Shown piece by piece: positions 35,509-46,023 of a stretch of DNA of 64,000 nucleotides. This DNA comes from Chitinophagaceae bacterium (GTDB lineage Bacteria > Bacteroidota > Bacteroidia > Chitinophagales > Chitinophagaceae), in NCBI GenBank assembly GCA_020403455.1, contig JADBXP010000005.1:124001-188000 (forward strand), given 5' to 3'. Position 1 is the first letter of the stretch. The number at the start of each line of letters is the position of its first letter. Below the pieces are notes generated by a model, which saw only the letters and a program-made list of their open reading frames with translations, was not told the origin of the DNA and ran no database searches. A program made the translations under genes and the position numbers.

Positions 35509-37188
35509 ATGAAGAACGATCAAATTGCAGACAATTTTTCGCTACTGGCGAAACTGATGGACATCCATGGGGATAATTCATTCAAGTCACGATCCTACTC
35601 CAATGCTGCCTACCAAATCAACCAACTCAATGTACCCTTGTCATCTCTTACCACGTCCCAGATCAATGCCCTAAAGGGAATCGGGGATGCGATCGGAAAA
35701 AAAATACAGGAGCAAATAGAGTCGGGAGAATTTTCACTTCTTCAGGATTACTTAAAAAAAACTCCTCCGGGAATCATAGAGATGCTTTCCATCAAAGGAC
35801 TGGGTCCTAAAAAAATCGCAACTATATGGAAAGAATTGGAGATTGAGACCTTGGGGGAATTGCTTTATGCCTGTAATGAAAACCGTCTTACGCTGTACAA
35901 AGGGTTTGGAGAAAAAACACAAAAAAATATTCGGGAAGCAATCGAGTTTTATTTGCAGCACCAGGGGCAATTTTTGTATGCAGAAATTGATCCCTGGGCG
36001 CAACAATTATTGGAACAGTTGGTAGCCAATTTTCCAGATTGCATTACACTTGCTGCAGGTGCCTGGAGAAGGCAAATGGAAATCGTTCCGTACCTAACAT
36101 TGGTAACTTCGATTCCAGCTGGATTACTTCAGCAACAATTGAATAACTGGCATTTTACTATTGTTTCCTTAGATGAACAGAAACTGGAATGTACCAGCCG
36201 GGAGGGTATTCAGGTTCAATTCGTATTTTCTGCGCCTGAACTAATTTATCGGAGTCAATTTGAATTGAGTGCTGACGTGGAATTTATTGAAAAATGGAAT
36301 ACACATGTCGGTTGGCCTGATGGAGCCGTGTATCAAAGTGAGGAAGATATTTTTAAACTAGCGGGTATTCATCCGATTCCTCCCGCTCAGCGGGAATTAG
36401 GTGAAATAATAGATAAAGCGAAAACTGGTCCACTACCGGCAACCATTACAGCCGGTGAAATTCGTGGTATCATTCACTGTCACAGTCAGTGGAGTGACGG
36501 ATCTGATTCACTGGAAGATATTGCCAAAGCTGCCCGGCAGCAGGGGTTGGAATACCTTATCATCAGTGATCATTCGAAATCAGCCTTTTATGCCAATGGT
36601 TTAAGCACAGAACGTGTAATGGAACAGCACAAAGAAATTGATCGACTGAATGAAATCCTCTCTCCTTTTACAATTTTCAAGAGCATTGAAAGTGATGTAT
36701 TAAGTGATGGCTCCCTGGATTATCCAACCGATGTGTTAGCGAAATTCGATATAGTGATCGCTTCCATACATTCAAACCTGAAAATGCCACAGGACAAATC
36801 AATGCAACGATTGCTTACTGCTGTTGCGAATCCATTTACTACTATTCTTGGACATCCCACCGGCAGGTTATTGTTGAGCAGGAGTGGCTATCCGGTTGAC
36901 CATGATGTATTGTTGGAGGCATGTGCCAGGTACCAGGTAGCCATTGAACTCAATGCCCATCCCCGGCGATTAGACATGGATTGGCGCTGGATAGAAAAAG
37001 CCAGGAAATTGGGTGTTATGATTTCCATCAACCCTGATGCCCACAACATAGCTGGTATGCAAGACATAAGGTATGGGGTTCTGGTGGCACAAAAAGCGGG
37101 ACTTAATGCGATAGGGAACCTGAGTAGTTATAGTTTATCTCAAATGCGTGAATTCATTCTCCTTCAAAAAAAGAAACAAGGCAAATAA
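35509..37188 (+). CDS. PolX-like protein with HhH and PHP domains, polymerase site degenerate
   Basis: The 559-residue protein follows the bacterial PolX layout: helix-hairpin-helix segments (LKGIGDAIGKKI at 55-66, IKGLGPKKI at 95-103), a polymerase-like middle (about 155-310) and a C-terminal PHP nuclease domain (320-550) with HCHSQWSDGS, ISDHS at 352-356, ASIHS, LGHPTG and NPDAHN. In working PolX enzymes the middle has GSxRR followed by a D-x-D pair and later VDL; here these read GAWRR (184-188), YLTL (195-198) and VQF (236-238). The polymerase Asp residues are therefore absent, while the PHP metal ligands look complete. A nuclease or phosphoesterase acting on DNA ends is the likely remaining function. 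Confidence 0.85.
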   Translation: MKNDQIADNFSLLAKLMDIHGDNSFKSRSYSNAAYQINQLNVPLSSLTTSQINALKGIGDAIGKKIQEQIESGEFSLLQDYLKKTPPGIIEMLSIKGLGPKKIATIWKELEIETLGELLYACNENRLTLYKGFGEKTQKNIREAIEFYLQHQGQFLYAEIDPWAQQLLEQLVANFPDCITLAAGAWRRQMEIVPYLTLVTSIPAGLLQQQLNNWHFTIVSLDEQKLECTSREGIQVQFVFSAPELIYRSQFELSADVEFIEKWNTHVGWPDGAVYQSEEDIFKLAGIHPIPPAQRELGEIIDKAKTGPLPATITAGEIRGIIHCHSQWSDGSDSLEDIAKAARQQGLEYLIISDHSKSAFYANGLSTERVMEQHKEIDRLNEILSPFTIFKSIESDVLSDGSLDYPTDVLAKFDIVIASIHSNLKMPQDKSMQRLLTAVANPFTTILGHPTGRLLLSRSGYPVDHDVLLEACARYQVAIELNAHPRRLDMDWRWIEKARKLGVMISINPDAHNIAGMQDIRYGVLVAQKAGLNAIGNLSSYSLSQMREFILLQKKKQGK

Positions 37189-37197
37189 TGTTATTTG
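37182..37197. terminator. Small AT-rich inverted repeat between convergent genes
   Basis: CAAATAA-TG-TTATTTG is a perfect 7-base inverted repeat overlapping the PolX stop and facing the end of the kinase gene. It is weak and lacks a T tract, so the terminator role is tentative. Confidence 0.3.
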
Positions 37198-37200
37198 AAT

Positions 37201-40200
37201 CTATGCCGGCCAGTCAATAATAAAGGTAGTACCCCTGCCCCATTCTGTTTCAAAACGAATTTGACCGCCACCCTGTTCTACGATTCTTTTACATATTGCC
37301 AGACCTAATCCGGTTCCACTTGATTTAGTTGTGAAATTGGGAGAAAACATACGGGGTGTCAATTCCGGAGCTATACCACCGGACTGGTCGGCGAAACTGA
37401 GCCGGATAGATTCTTCGAGCTTTTCTACACGAATACTTACAACAGCAGAATCCTCTGTCTGACAAGCCTGTATAGAATTGAGCAATAAGTTGGTGAAAAG
37501 GCGGTCCAAATGACCCTGATCTGCCGTTATCCTTACAGGTTCTTCCGGTAAAAAAAGTCGGATACTACAATTCTCAGATAAATCATACAGTCGGGCCCAT
37601 TGTTGAATGACCGATACTAAATCGAGTTCGACGGGATGCGCTAAACTAATCTGTGCATATTGTGCAAAATCACCTGCGATTCGAGCTAATTGATCAATCT
37701 GTGTAATCAAAGTTGCATTGGTTTTCCGGTACAATTCGGGTAACCTAGGGTCATTCCTTTGAATGGCTTCCTGAAGATACTGTATACTCAATTTCATAGG
37801 AGTCAAAGGATTCTTGATCTCGTGTGCTACCTGTCGAGCCATTTCCCGCCAGGCCACTTCTCTCTCAGTTACTGCTAAAGCACTGGCACTTGCTTCCAGT
37901 TTCCTTACCATTTTGTTGTATTCAGTAATGAGTAAGCCCAACTCATCATTCCGGTTCCATTGGATGGCTTCATTTACTTTACCGAGACTGATTTGCTGCA
38001 TTTTTCGACTGATCATTTCGAATGAATCGGTTATCCTTCCGGTAAAATAGAAAGCGATAATTCCAGCGATGAGAAAAATAAATGCATTCAGGTTGAGTAT
38101 GGCAGCTAAAAAACCTGAAATCTCCTGATTCAATTCTGCCTGTGTATTGAGATAGGGAATATTGAGGTAAGCGTAGGTAGTTCCGGCGGCATCGGTCAGC
38201 GGCTGATAAATACTAAGATATTTAAACTTGCCAATTGTTTCAGTGTGCTGAAAGCGAATGCTTTTCAACTTTGTCAGGTGTTGAAAAGCGTCAGCATTCA
38301 TTTTTTCACTCAGGAGTCTCTTGTTATAGATATAGGGTTGGGTGGAAATAAGCAAATTACCGCCCGTACTGAAATAGTTGATGTCGGCATTGTGCTGTTC
38401 TGAAATCTCAGTGATCACTTGTTGCATTTTGTTGCCAAAACTCACCGGATTGCCTTGCAATTCTATGCTTTCCAAACTGGCAGTACGGGAATTTATTTCG
38501 TTGGCCATCACCTGAATAGAGCGTGCCAGTCGTTCTTCATTGTTCTGATTGAAACGGCTGATGAACAACGTAATGGTTGTAATACTAATTACCAGAAATG
38601 AAAAAATACTGATAAAAATAATGATGAACTGTAACTGCGATCGAATTTTAATCTGAAAGAGGGATATGAGTTGTTTTTTTCGGAATCCGGTATTGAACAA
38701 TAAAGCAGCCCTATCGAAGAGAAATGAGATGAAAAGAAAAGAACAAAACAAATAAGCAAAAAGAGTCAGAAACTCTCTCAATGAATTATTGTTCCTCACA
38801 ATCATAACCTGTTTGTCGGCTCCCTCCTTCAGCCACAACTCTGTAAAGCCACTAATCTCATGTTTACTGATAGAAGCCGTATCGATTTGCGCTTTTCGTG
38901 GATTGGAAGAAAACAAATAATTTCCAAAATGTTCTGACAAACGCCCTCGTTTATAAACAGCATAGGCATATCCGTAGGAAGGATCTGTGAGAGGATCGGA
39001 TACTTGATTAAAAAGTTCTGGATAGAGTGCCTCGCTCTTATAACGATTGGCTGTTATAAGCACATATACGTAGCCCAAAATGTTTTCACCGGAATCAATC
39101 GTCTTTCGAAAAGCATAACTAAAAGTCTTATTTCCTAGTCCGGCAGTATAAAGTGCTTCAATATCGCTTGGTTCTGCATGTCTTTCGATTAAAGTATCCA
39201 GGTCCAAACAACCGGTAGAATCGTCATTGTACAAAGGTTGTCTGGCAGTGTTAAAAGTTAAAATTCTGGTATCAAATTTATTCAGATATCCCGAAAAATT
39301 CTGTCGTGTTAAACTGTCTTTTAGCATTTTATTCTCCTGTTCAGACAGTGAGAATCGATGAAAATTATTTTGCAACCACTTGTCATCAAAATTGGTTGCA
39401 GCAATACTTAATAGATTTTCACCAAAAGGGTCAGATTGGTGAACAAGGCGTTCAGCCATTTTTTCACGCTGCAACCATTCCACCTGACGAAACCGAACCA
39501 TCACCAAGGATGCGACTGATAAAGCGAAGAACATGACCCAAATAATATAAAAAGGCGATGCAGAAAGTCCGTTTAAAAATTCAGTTCGTCTAAGATTTAC
39601 CAGTAGTATATAGCCCATAACCCAGGCAGTGATCCCAGCATATAAAAAGAGCAGATTATTATCTTTCAATTGAAAGAGAACAATTGCACCCGCGAGTAAA
39701 ATTCCCGGTAATTGACCTATCAACTTCACTTTATTTCGGAGTAGCGGTAGAAGTAATATCTCTGATAAATGATAGAAAATGAGTACCAGCAGACAAAGAA
39801 TTATAAAACTAATGAGGCTGAAGATAGAGAGGCTAAAGAAATTTGAGACATCAAAAGATATTTTGGCATCTTCTAAAAGACTAGTTACTATTCCAGCAAG
39901 TAAAATACCGGAGATGGTAAGAAGCAGCGTATTGACAAGGGGCAACCAGGGTTGAAAAGTCACAACGGAAGAGGTCGTTCGGAATAAACGACGGGATCTG
40001 TAGAACCGCAGTAACCAATAGACCAGTGCTGTGTTCACCAACAAATCTCCCAATGAAGGATGAATCAAATTGGAAGCATATATCCCCGGATCAAATAAGG
40101 GAATTTTTGAGAAATCGAAAGGAACATGAAAACGGTAGGTCAAAAACCGCAATACAAAAACGGAAGTAACCAGGAAGATAAATCCTTGTGTGAAGGAGTA

Positions 40201-40923
40201 CATTCTTACCCATTCAGAAGCAACACTGTGAAAGAATGCGAGTAAGCAAAGAATGGCCAATAAGCGAAGGAGTATTGTTATGTTATCGTATTCGACGAAT
40301 TCACGCCCTGTTTTTAAGAGAATCCGAAAGAGAGGCTTTCCGTTAGCTACTTCCACAGGCAGTGATCCGGGGGCATCACTGATGGTATATTGATCTTCCA
40401 GGTGTTCCAATCCCTCAAAATCCGTTCTGAGGTATTTATTTTCCATGAAATAATGCCATCGAATGGGAACTAATGCTATCAATGTGTAAGGATTCCCTTG
40501 TAAGGCTAGGTCTTTCCTAACCAATTGAAAGTCCCCATTTCGGTGATTGACAAAATAAACCCCTTCCTCCAAATTGAGTTCAAGAGGATCAATATAGACG
40601 TGGTTACTATTCCAATAAAGTTGACGCGCATTATTGGCATTTGCCCGACCTTCATAAAGGAAAATAGCGGTTTCACCCTTTAGAGGATTCACGACCGGAG
40701 TTTCACTATTCAATAACCCCAGCAATTTCACGGTGTCGGCTGCCAGTAAATCAATTTTTTGATTTTCTGCAGCCAGTCTTTTTTCCAGTGTAGTTTTTAC
40801 TTTGGCAGGAGAAGAACGGTAACTCCAATAGTTGGTGAAGAGAAATGATAAAGTGTACAGCCAGGCGGCAGTAATTAACAAATAGCCATTGCGGTATACA
40901 AATGATTTCCAAACGGTACTCAC
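37201..40923 (-). CDS. Large membrane sensor histidine kinase, NtrY-like
   Basis: The 1240-residue protein starts at a GTG directly beside the mazG stop. It has an N-terminal membrane helix, a periplasmic region (about 35-210), a block of many helices (about 210-500), a second extracytoplasmic region (about 500-745), more helices, a further sensor region (about 800-935), a helix with HAMP (about 940-1000), and a kinase core with the phospho-acceptor His1034 in HEIKNPLTPMKLSIQYLQ, an N box and the GTGLGLAICKRIVEQGGG ATP lid. The HEIKNPLTP form is typical of NtrY. No response regulator lies beside it. The signal is unknown. Confidence 0.87.
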   Translation of the reverse strand: MSTVWKSFVYRNGYLLITAAWLYTLSFLFTNYWSYRSSPAKVKTTLEKRLAAENQKIDLLAADTVKLLGLLNSETPVVNPLKGETAIFLYEGRANANNARQLYWNSNHVYIDPLELNLEEGVYFVNHRNGDFQLVRKDLALQGNPYTLIALVPIRWHYFMENKYLRTDFEGLEHLEDQYTISDAPGSLPVEVANGKPLFRILLKTGREFVEYDNITILLRLLAILCLLAFFHSVASEWVRMYSFTQGFIFLVTSVFVLRFLTYRFHVPFDFSKIPLFDPGIYASNLIHPSLGDLLVNTALVYWLLRFYRSRRLFRTTSSVVTFQPWLPLVNTLLLTISGILLAGIVTSLLEDAKISFDVSNFFSLSIFSLISFIILCLLVLIFYHLSEILLLPLLRNKVKLIGQLPGILLAGAIVLFQLKDNNLLFLYAGITAWVMGYILLVNLRRTEFLNGLSASPFYIIWVMFFALSVASLVMVRFRQVEWLQREKMAERLVHQSDPFGENLLSIAATNFDDKWLQNNFHRFSLSEQENKMLKDSLTRQNFSGYLNKFDTRILTFNTARQPLYNDDSTGCLDLDTLIERHAEPSDIEALYTAGLGNKTFSYAFRKTIDSGENILGYVYVLITANRYKSEALYPELFNQVSDPLTDPSYGYAYAVYKRGRLSEHFGNYLFSSNPRKAQIDTASISKHEISGFTELWLKEGADKQVMIVRNNNSLREFLTLFAYLFCSFLFISFLFDRAALLFNTGFRKKQLISLFQIKIRSQLQFIIIFISIFSFLVISITTITLFISRFNQNNEERLARSIQVMANEINSRTASLESIELQGNPVSFGNKMQQVITEISEQHNADINYFSTGGNLLISTQPYIYNKRLLSEKMNADAFQHLTKLKSIRFQHTETIGKFKYLSIYQPLTDAAGTTYAYLNIPYLNTQAELNQEISGFLAAILNLNAFIFLIAGIIAFYFTGRITDSFEMISRKMQQISLGKVNEAIQWNRNDELGLLITEYNKMVRKLEASASALAVTEREVAWREMARQVAHEIKNPLTPMKLSIQYLQEAIQRNDPRLPELYRKTNATLITQIDQLARIAGDFAQYAQISLAHPVELDLVSVIQQWARLYDLSENCSIRLFLPEEPVRITADQGHLDRLFTNLLLNSIQACQTEDSAVVSIRVEKLEESIRLSFADQSGGIAPELTPRMFSPNFTTKSSGTGLGLAICKRIVEQGGGQIRFETEWGRGTTFIIDWPA

Positions 40924-41697
40924 CTATATTTTTTTACTTTGATTCCAAAGTTCATCCATTTCAGTCAATGTTAAATCATTGAGCGACTTCCCGGCCGTTT
41001 CGGCCATTTGTTCCATATTTTGAAATCTTCGGATGAATTTCTGGTTGGTTCTTTCTAATGCGCCTTCAGGGTCAACTTTCAGGAAGCGGGCATAATTAAC
41101 AAGACTGAACAGTAGATCTCCATATTCATCTTCAATTTCATCTGGATTGGCATTCTGGATAGCAACCATCAGCTCATTTTTTTCCTCCTCCACTTTCTTC
41201 CATACATCCTCCTTATTTTCCCATTCAAATCCAACCTGTTTCGCTTTTTCCTGAATCCGAATGGCTTTTACAAGTGCGGGTAATGATACCGGTACCCCAC
41301 CTAAAATTGATTTTTTGCCTTCCCTGATTTTAAGTTTTTCCCAGTTCTTTTTCACTTCCTCCTCATCCTTGACCTGAACATCACCGTACACATGGGGGTG
41401 TCTGCTGATCAGCTTATCGCAAATTCCGTTGATTACTTCCTCTTGGGTAAATTGTTGTTGTTCGCTGGCAATTTTCGCATAAAATACCAAGTGCAGTAAC
41501 AGATCACCCAATTCTTCCCGGATACCTGGCCAGTCTTTGTTGGTTATGGCATCGGCTAGTTCATAGGTTTCTTCAATCGTGAGGGATCTGAGTGTCTGTT
41601 CAGTCTGTTTTTTATCCCAAGGGCACTGTTCTCTAAGCTCGTCCATGATGGTAATTAGCCGCATAAAAGCTCTGGCAGCGGGTGTGATAGGTTCCAT
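40924..41697 (-). CDS. mazG: Nucleoside triphosphate pyrophosphohydrolase MazG
   Basis: The 257-residue protein has the double-MazG layout of the E. coli enzyme. Motifs are CPWDKKQTEQTLRSLTIEETYE near residue 20-41, the metal-binding EELGDLLLHLVFYAKI near 60-75, and in the second half KKVEEEKNELMVA plus EDEYGDLLFSLVNYARFL. It hydrolyses non-canonical and canonical NTPs to NMP and pyrophosphate in the cytoplasm. The large kinase gene begins at the base after its stop, so they share a transcript, although no functional link is obvious. Confidence 0.95.
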   Translation of the reverse strand: MEPITPAARAFMRLITIMDELREQCPWDKKQTEQTLRSLTIEETYELADAITNKDWPGIREELGDLLLHLVFYAKIASEQQQFTQEEVINGICDKLISRHPHVYGDVQVKDEEEVKKNWEKLKIREGKKSILGGVPVSLPALVKAIRIQEKAKQVGFEWENKEDVWKKVEEEKNELMVAIQNANPDEIEDEYGDLLFSLVNYARFLKVDPEGALERTNQKFIRRFQNMEQMAETAGKSLNDLTLTEMDELWNQSKKI

Positions 41698-41837
41698 TTG
41701 TTGATTTTAGTAGGGGTAAGTTACCTATTCAGGGTGCATTTTATGGGTTTGTTCACTAAAAAATATGCACAAAGCTTTATTGTAACAAAATTCATACCGA
41801 ATATTGCAATCAGTGGATTAATCGTCTGCTCAACAAT

Positions 41838-42668
41838 ATGATTAGACTCTTGGTAATAGTTGGGTTGCTCTTCAGTTATTCTGTGGATGCACAGTATTTT
41901 TTCAATGATTTGGTTGCCAACAAACAAACCCACACCCAATATCAGTTACTCCGTAAATGGCGGGTACGTTCGTTCACTGTCGTTGCTGCACCAGATCAAC
42001 CAATGGCAAAGGAAGAGGTACTGATCAATCAGGAAATCAGCATGGACGGAAAAAAGATTATAACTTATTCCAATGAAAATTCCGGGAAAACATATCGAAC
42101 CATCACTCAATATGAAGGAGGCAAATTAATCAAATCTGTTGCCGGAACGCGGACAGGTGACATAACAACTCAATTTACCTACACTTCCTTTGGGTTACCT
42201 CAAAAGATTCAAAGCACGACCCGGGATACAGCATTAGGCATCAATCAACTTGAGGTACATACCTATTTTTATATTAAAGATACATTGCCCGATTATGCTT
42301 ATGTAATCAGAGATAATTCAGATACACTAAAGGTATTTTTTGTACTTGATTCACTTCAATTGGTAGCCGAAGAAAAGTGGATGAGGGGGAATAAACAGGT
42401 AGAGCGGTATTATTACTACTATGATAACAATCGCAGACTTACAGACATAGTTCGTTTCAATAACAAAGCAGGGCGCTTGCTACCGGATTTTATTTTCTCG
42501 CATGACGATAACAGCCGAATCAGCAAAATGATTCAGGTTCCCAGGTATGGCAACAACTATTTGTCCTGGGAATATTCTTATGATGAGAAAGGTTTAAAAA
42601 CTGCGGAGAAGATGACCAGTAAGGATAAACAGCAATCTGCAACTCTTTATTACCGATATAATTATTGA
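41838..42668 (+). CDS. Secreted hypothetical protein with YD-repeat-like strands
   Basis: The 276-residue protein has a Sec signal (ending YSVDA) and then a long beta-rich region. Segments such as FTYTSFGLPQKIQ, YYYYDNNRRLTDIVRF and WEYSYDEKGLKTAEK resemble RHS/YD-type repeats, in which short aromatic strands alternate with turns. No enzymatic motif is seen. It is a single gene between mazG (divergent) and the REC-kinase gene, with whose end it overlaps by 7 bases. The function is unknown. Confidence 0.6.
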   Translation: MIRLLVIVGLLFSYSVDAQYFFNDLVANKQTHTQYQLLRKWRVRSFTVVAAPDQPMAKEEVLINQEISMDGKKIITYSNENSGKTYRTITQYEGGKLIKSVAGTRTGDITTQFTYTSFGLPQKIQSTTRDTALGINQLEVHTYFYIKDTLPDYAYVIRDNSDTLKVFFVLDSLQLVAEEKWMRGNKQVERYYYYYDNNRRLTDIVRFNNKAGRLLPDFIFSHDDNSRISKMIQVPRYGNNYLSWEYSYDEKGLKTAEKMTSKDKQQSATLYYRYNY

Positions 42669-43789
42669 TTGGATAAATCTGCCGAAAGATTAGGCGCACC
42701 TTGATTAGGAATTATCAATTTGAATTGTGTTCCTTTACCAGGTTCGGAAGAAACCTCTATTTTGCCCTTGATTCGATTCAGGGCTTCTTTGACAATATAA
42801 AGACCAATTCCCAATCCATTTTTAAAGTCGGAACTGCGGAAAAATATATCGAAAATTTTATTCAAATGATCGGGTACAATACCCACGCCATTATCGCGAA
42901 TTTCTATAACCGCCTCGCGACTGTTGACTTCAGCTTTTAGCTCAACAAAGGGATGCTCTTCATTGGGCCGTTGGTACTTAACTGCATTAGAAACCAGGTT
43001 ATTAATGATAAGTGATAGACGAAAAGCATCAGTAAAAAAATGGACATCTTGTTGAACCATCATATCAAAATGTATTCTGGGATTGACCATATGATTTAAT
43101 TCAATGCTATCCCGAAATAATACTGTGAATTCAACTTCTTCGATTTCATTTTCCAGTCGGATACCTTTATAATATTCGATGATTTTATGTATGAACAGAT
43201 CCATTTTTTGAACACATCCCTCAATCATATTGAGATATTTGGGGGCGGAATCTGTTTTTGCATCAATCTTGGCCATGTTAAGTATTCCCATGATATTGGC
43301 CAATGGAGATCGCAAGTCATGTGATGTGCTATAGACAAATCGATTCAATTCCTCATTAACTCTTTCCAGTTCCAACATTTTGTACTTTAATCTACGACGG
43401 GTATCATAGATTTCATAGGCATTGATTATGGTATTTTGAAGTTCGTTTTGGTCCCACGGTTTTTTAATGTAACGCCAGATTTCACCTTTATTAATGGCAT
43501 CTTCCAGGGCGTTGATATCTGCATAACCCGTTAATAGAATGCGAATGGGATCCGGATACTTTTCCAAAACGATGTTGAAAAACTCAACACCGGTCATTTT
43601 AGGCATACGTTGATCAGCGATGATTACTTCTACTTCGTTTTGTTCTAGTATCTCCAATCCTTCTGAAGCTGTGGTAGCTATCAAAATATCAAAGTGTCTT
43701 CTGAAAGCAGCCTGGAATGATAGCAGGTTGTTTAATTCATCATCGATATAAAGAATCCTGATGGTATGAGCATCGCCGTTTGCAGACAT
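42662..43789 (-). CDS. REC-histidine kinase hybrid without membrane segments
   Basis: The 375-residue cytoplasmic protein has an N-terminal receiver domain (about 10-125) with the phospho-acceptor Asp59 in IIADQRMP, then a HisKA region with His157 in STSHDLRSPLANIMG and a HATPase domain with NNLVSNAVKYQ, DNGVGI and GLGIGLYIVKEAL. The kinase is therefore controlled by phosphorylation of its own receiver. It is the last of four tightly packed genes (5 bases after the 7TM kinase), and its receiver closely resembles the lone REC protein at 47551, including TGYxDINA and KPW. A relay from the 7TM kinase to this protein is plausible. Confidence 0.88.
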   Translation of the reverse strand: MSANGDAHTIRILYIDDELNNLLSFQAAFRRHFDILIATTASEGLEILEQNEVEVIIADQRMPKMTGVEFFNIVLEKYPDPIRILLTGYADINALEDAINKGEIWRYIKKPWDQNELQNTIINAYEIYDTRRRLKYKMLELERVNEELNRFVYSTSHDLRSPLANIMGILNMAKIDAKTDSAPKYLNMIEGCVQKMDLFIHKIIEYYKGIRLENEIEEVEFTVLFRDSIELNHMVNPRIHFDMMVQQDVHFFTDAFRLSLIINNLVSNAVKYQRPNEEHPFVELKAEVNSREAVIEIRDNGVGIVPDHLNKIFDIFFRSSDFKNGLGIGLYIVKEALNRIKGKIEVSSEPGKGTQFKLIIPNQGAPNLSADLSNQ

Positions 43790-43794
43790 TCGAT

Positions 43795-46023
43795 TTATTT
43801 ATTAATGGCGGCTGGCAACAGATAATTCAGGGTAATAACAAATTCAGCACCATTGCCCGGTGAAGTTATAACGTCAATTTTCCCGTAATGCATGAATATG
43901 ATCTTGTATACAATGGAAAGACCCAGTCCAGTACCCTCTCCCACTTCTTTTGTAGTGAAGAAAGGATCAAAAATTTTCCGCTTTACTTCCTCACTCATCC
44001 CTACGCCGGTATCTTTGATGTGCAACTCCAGTTGACCATCTACATCACGAGAGAAGATACGTATATAGTTCTTTTCGTGTCTTTCGTTTTTAAGCTTAAT
44101 GGCATGGATGGCATTGCTGATAATATTCATGAATACCTGATTCAACTTACCGGGGAAACATTCAATCACACCGTCTGCCTGATAATCTTTTTCAATGATG
44201 ATATTTTCATTGAGCATATTACGGAGCAGAACAATGGTTGAATCAAGTCCCTCATAGATATTAACAGTCTTGATTTCCCCTTCATCCAGACGACTGAAAG
44301 TACGTAGCCCTTTCACAATTTCCACAGTTCTTTCGGCACCGTCTCTGATACCGCTAACCAGATTATCTACTTCGGACTTGAGGTATTCAATATCAATTTT
44401 ATCTTTGAGCTTCTTTACCTCTTTTAATTTTTCCGGCATTTCTTCAGGTGCCATATCATGCAGGGGCTTATAGGCATCGATGATACTTACCAGATCGTCT
44501 ATGTCCATTTGTAAAGGCCCGATATTGGATTTAACGAAGTTGATGGGATTATTGATTTCGTGAGCGATGCCTGCAGTAAGCTGACCCAATGAAGCCATTT
44601 TTTCGGCATCTACCAGTTGTATTTGTGCGTCTTTCAATTCCTCCATGGCAGAATGAAGACTTTCATTGGATTTCAACAATTCATCAGTACGTTCTGAAAC
44701 TTTCTTTTCCAGCAGGGAATTCTGGTTGATGATAAGTTTCTCATTTTCCTGCAAAGTGCGCAGACTCTCTGCTTGAGACAATTCTTTTTCGCGGCGGAGA
44801 TTATTGATTTTATCTGCCAGAGCTATTGCCAGCAGGGCAACTTCAAAACTTGAACCAACATATAAACTGTAGGTGGTGAAATTGTTGTAGGGAAGGATGG
44901 CAAAATTTCTCAAAATCAGAATGAGGAAAGCGAAGAGGAAGAAAATCCAGGCAATGATGTAAAATATGGCGGGACGATATCGTTGTTTAATTAAATAAAT
45001 ACATGTACCTAAAATAGTAATAACAACAAGTATACCATTGATATTTAAAATCACATAGGAAACAGGTAGATAACTGGTGAATAGGCAGATTCCCATCCCC
45101 AAGAAATAAATTGCAATAAGACCCTGCATAATCCTATGGTATAGATTGCTATTTACAGCTGTTTGCAAAAACTGCATGGTAAATAATAATCCTGAAATAG
45201 CTGACAATGATGAGGTAACAACTACAGCATAGTGGTTGATAGACGGGTAGTCTGGCCAGAGGAAACGAAAACCATATCCTGCCAATGTAGATTGAGCAAG
45301 TGTGAGGAAAAATATATAAAATATGTACAATAAGTAGTTGCGATCGCGTGTTGCGGAGAAAATGAATAAGTTGTAGAGGAACATTACCAACATCACCCCC
45401 ATATAGATACCTGCTACTAGGGTTTGGGTATTGAGTGTTTCATTGAGTGACTCATATGTGTGAATCGAAGCGGGAATAATAATGGGATGTTCACTATTGA
45501 TGTGAAGCAGGTAGCTTCCTTTACTTCCCTGGGGCAATTGCAGGTCAAAAATGAAGTGTGTGGTCTTGCGTTGAACAGAGTCAGTAGCAACTGCATTACC
45601 ATCGATGGCAAGCATATTTGCCTTTCCGGAATCAATTCTGTATAGGGTTACCTTACTTAAATTGGAATAGGCAATATCTAAGAACAAAGAGTTGGAGGCC
45701 GATTGATTGGCAACATCCATTTTGAACCATGCATTTTTTACATTGATCTGAAAAACCGGAATTTGATTGGAGGTGCGTTGGAATTTGTCGTTTTTCAGTA
45801 CATCTTCTGCCGACATTTTATTGGTGTCATCTTCCAGAAATTCAATGTTTTCGGCAAGAACTGAGGATTGACGATCACCTGTAATCTGAATCTGTGTTTG
45901 TTGAGCTCCAAGAAACGATAATGGCAGGAAAATTCCTGCCAAAAAAAATAAGACTGGACGGAGCAGCACTTTACCTAAATTGGTTTTATACAGTAGTGAT
46001 CTGTTTATGTGATTACCAAACAT
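43795..46023 (-). CDS. 7TM-DISM sensor histidine kinase
   Basis: The 742-residue protein has a signal sequence (to about residue 40, SFLGAQ), an extracytoplasmic DISMED2-like sandwich (about 42-190), seven membrane helices (about 200-400, starting [20 protein letters not shown]), a coiled coil (about 405-475) and a kinase core with His488 in [16 protein letters not shown] and [13 protein letters not shown]. The DISMED2 fold resembles carbohydrate-binding domains and is thought to bind small ligands. Its ATG overlaps the end of the methyltransferase gene by 11 bases, and the REC-kinase gene follows after 5 bases. Confidence 0.9.
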   Translation of the reverse strand: MFGNHINRSLLYKTNLGKVLLRPVLFFLAGIFLPLSFLGAQQTQIQITGDRQSSVLAENIEFLEDDTNKMSAEDVLKNDKFQRTSNQIPVFQINVKNAWFKMDVANQSASNSLFLDIAYSNLSKVTLYRIDSGKANMLAIDGNAVATDSVQRKTTHFIFDLQLPQGSKGSYLLHINSEHPIIIPASIHTYESLNETLNTQTLVAGIYMGVMLVMFLYNLFIFSATRDRNYLLYIFYIFFLTLAQSTLAGYGFRFLWPDYPSINHYAVVVTSSLSAISGLLFTMQFLQTAVNSNLYHRIMQGLIAIYFLGMGICLFTSYLPVSYVILNINGILVVITILGTCIYLIKQRYRPAIFYIIAWIFFLFAFLILILRNFAILPYNNFTTYSLYVGSSFEVALLAIALADKINNLRREKELSQAESLRTLQENEKLIINQNSLLEKKVSERTDELLKSNESLHSAMEELKDAQIQLVDAEKMASLGQLTAGIAHEINNPINFVKSNIGPLQMDIDDLVSIIDAYKPLHDMAPEEMPEKLKEVKKLKDKIDIEYLKSEVDNLVSGIRDGAERTVEIVKGLRTFSRLDEGEIKTVNIYEGLDSTIVLLRNMLNENIIIEKDYQADGVIECFPGKLNQVFMNIISNAIHAIKLKNERHEKNYIRIFSRDVDGQLELHIKDTGVGMSEEVKRKIFDPFFTTKEVGEGTGLGLSIVYKIIFMHYGKIDVITSPGNGAEFVITLNYLLPAAINK

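Noticed and set aside
35254..35523. Reverse-strand frames rich in Phe-Leu-Ala-Gly repeats
   Set aside because: They are antisense images of the Lys/Ala repeat gene on the plus strand, which has proper promoter, start and terminator.
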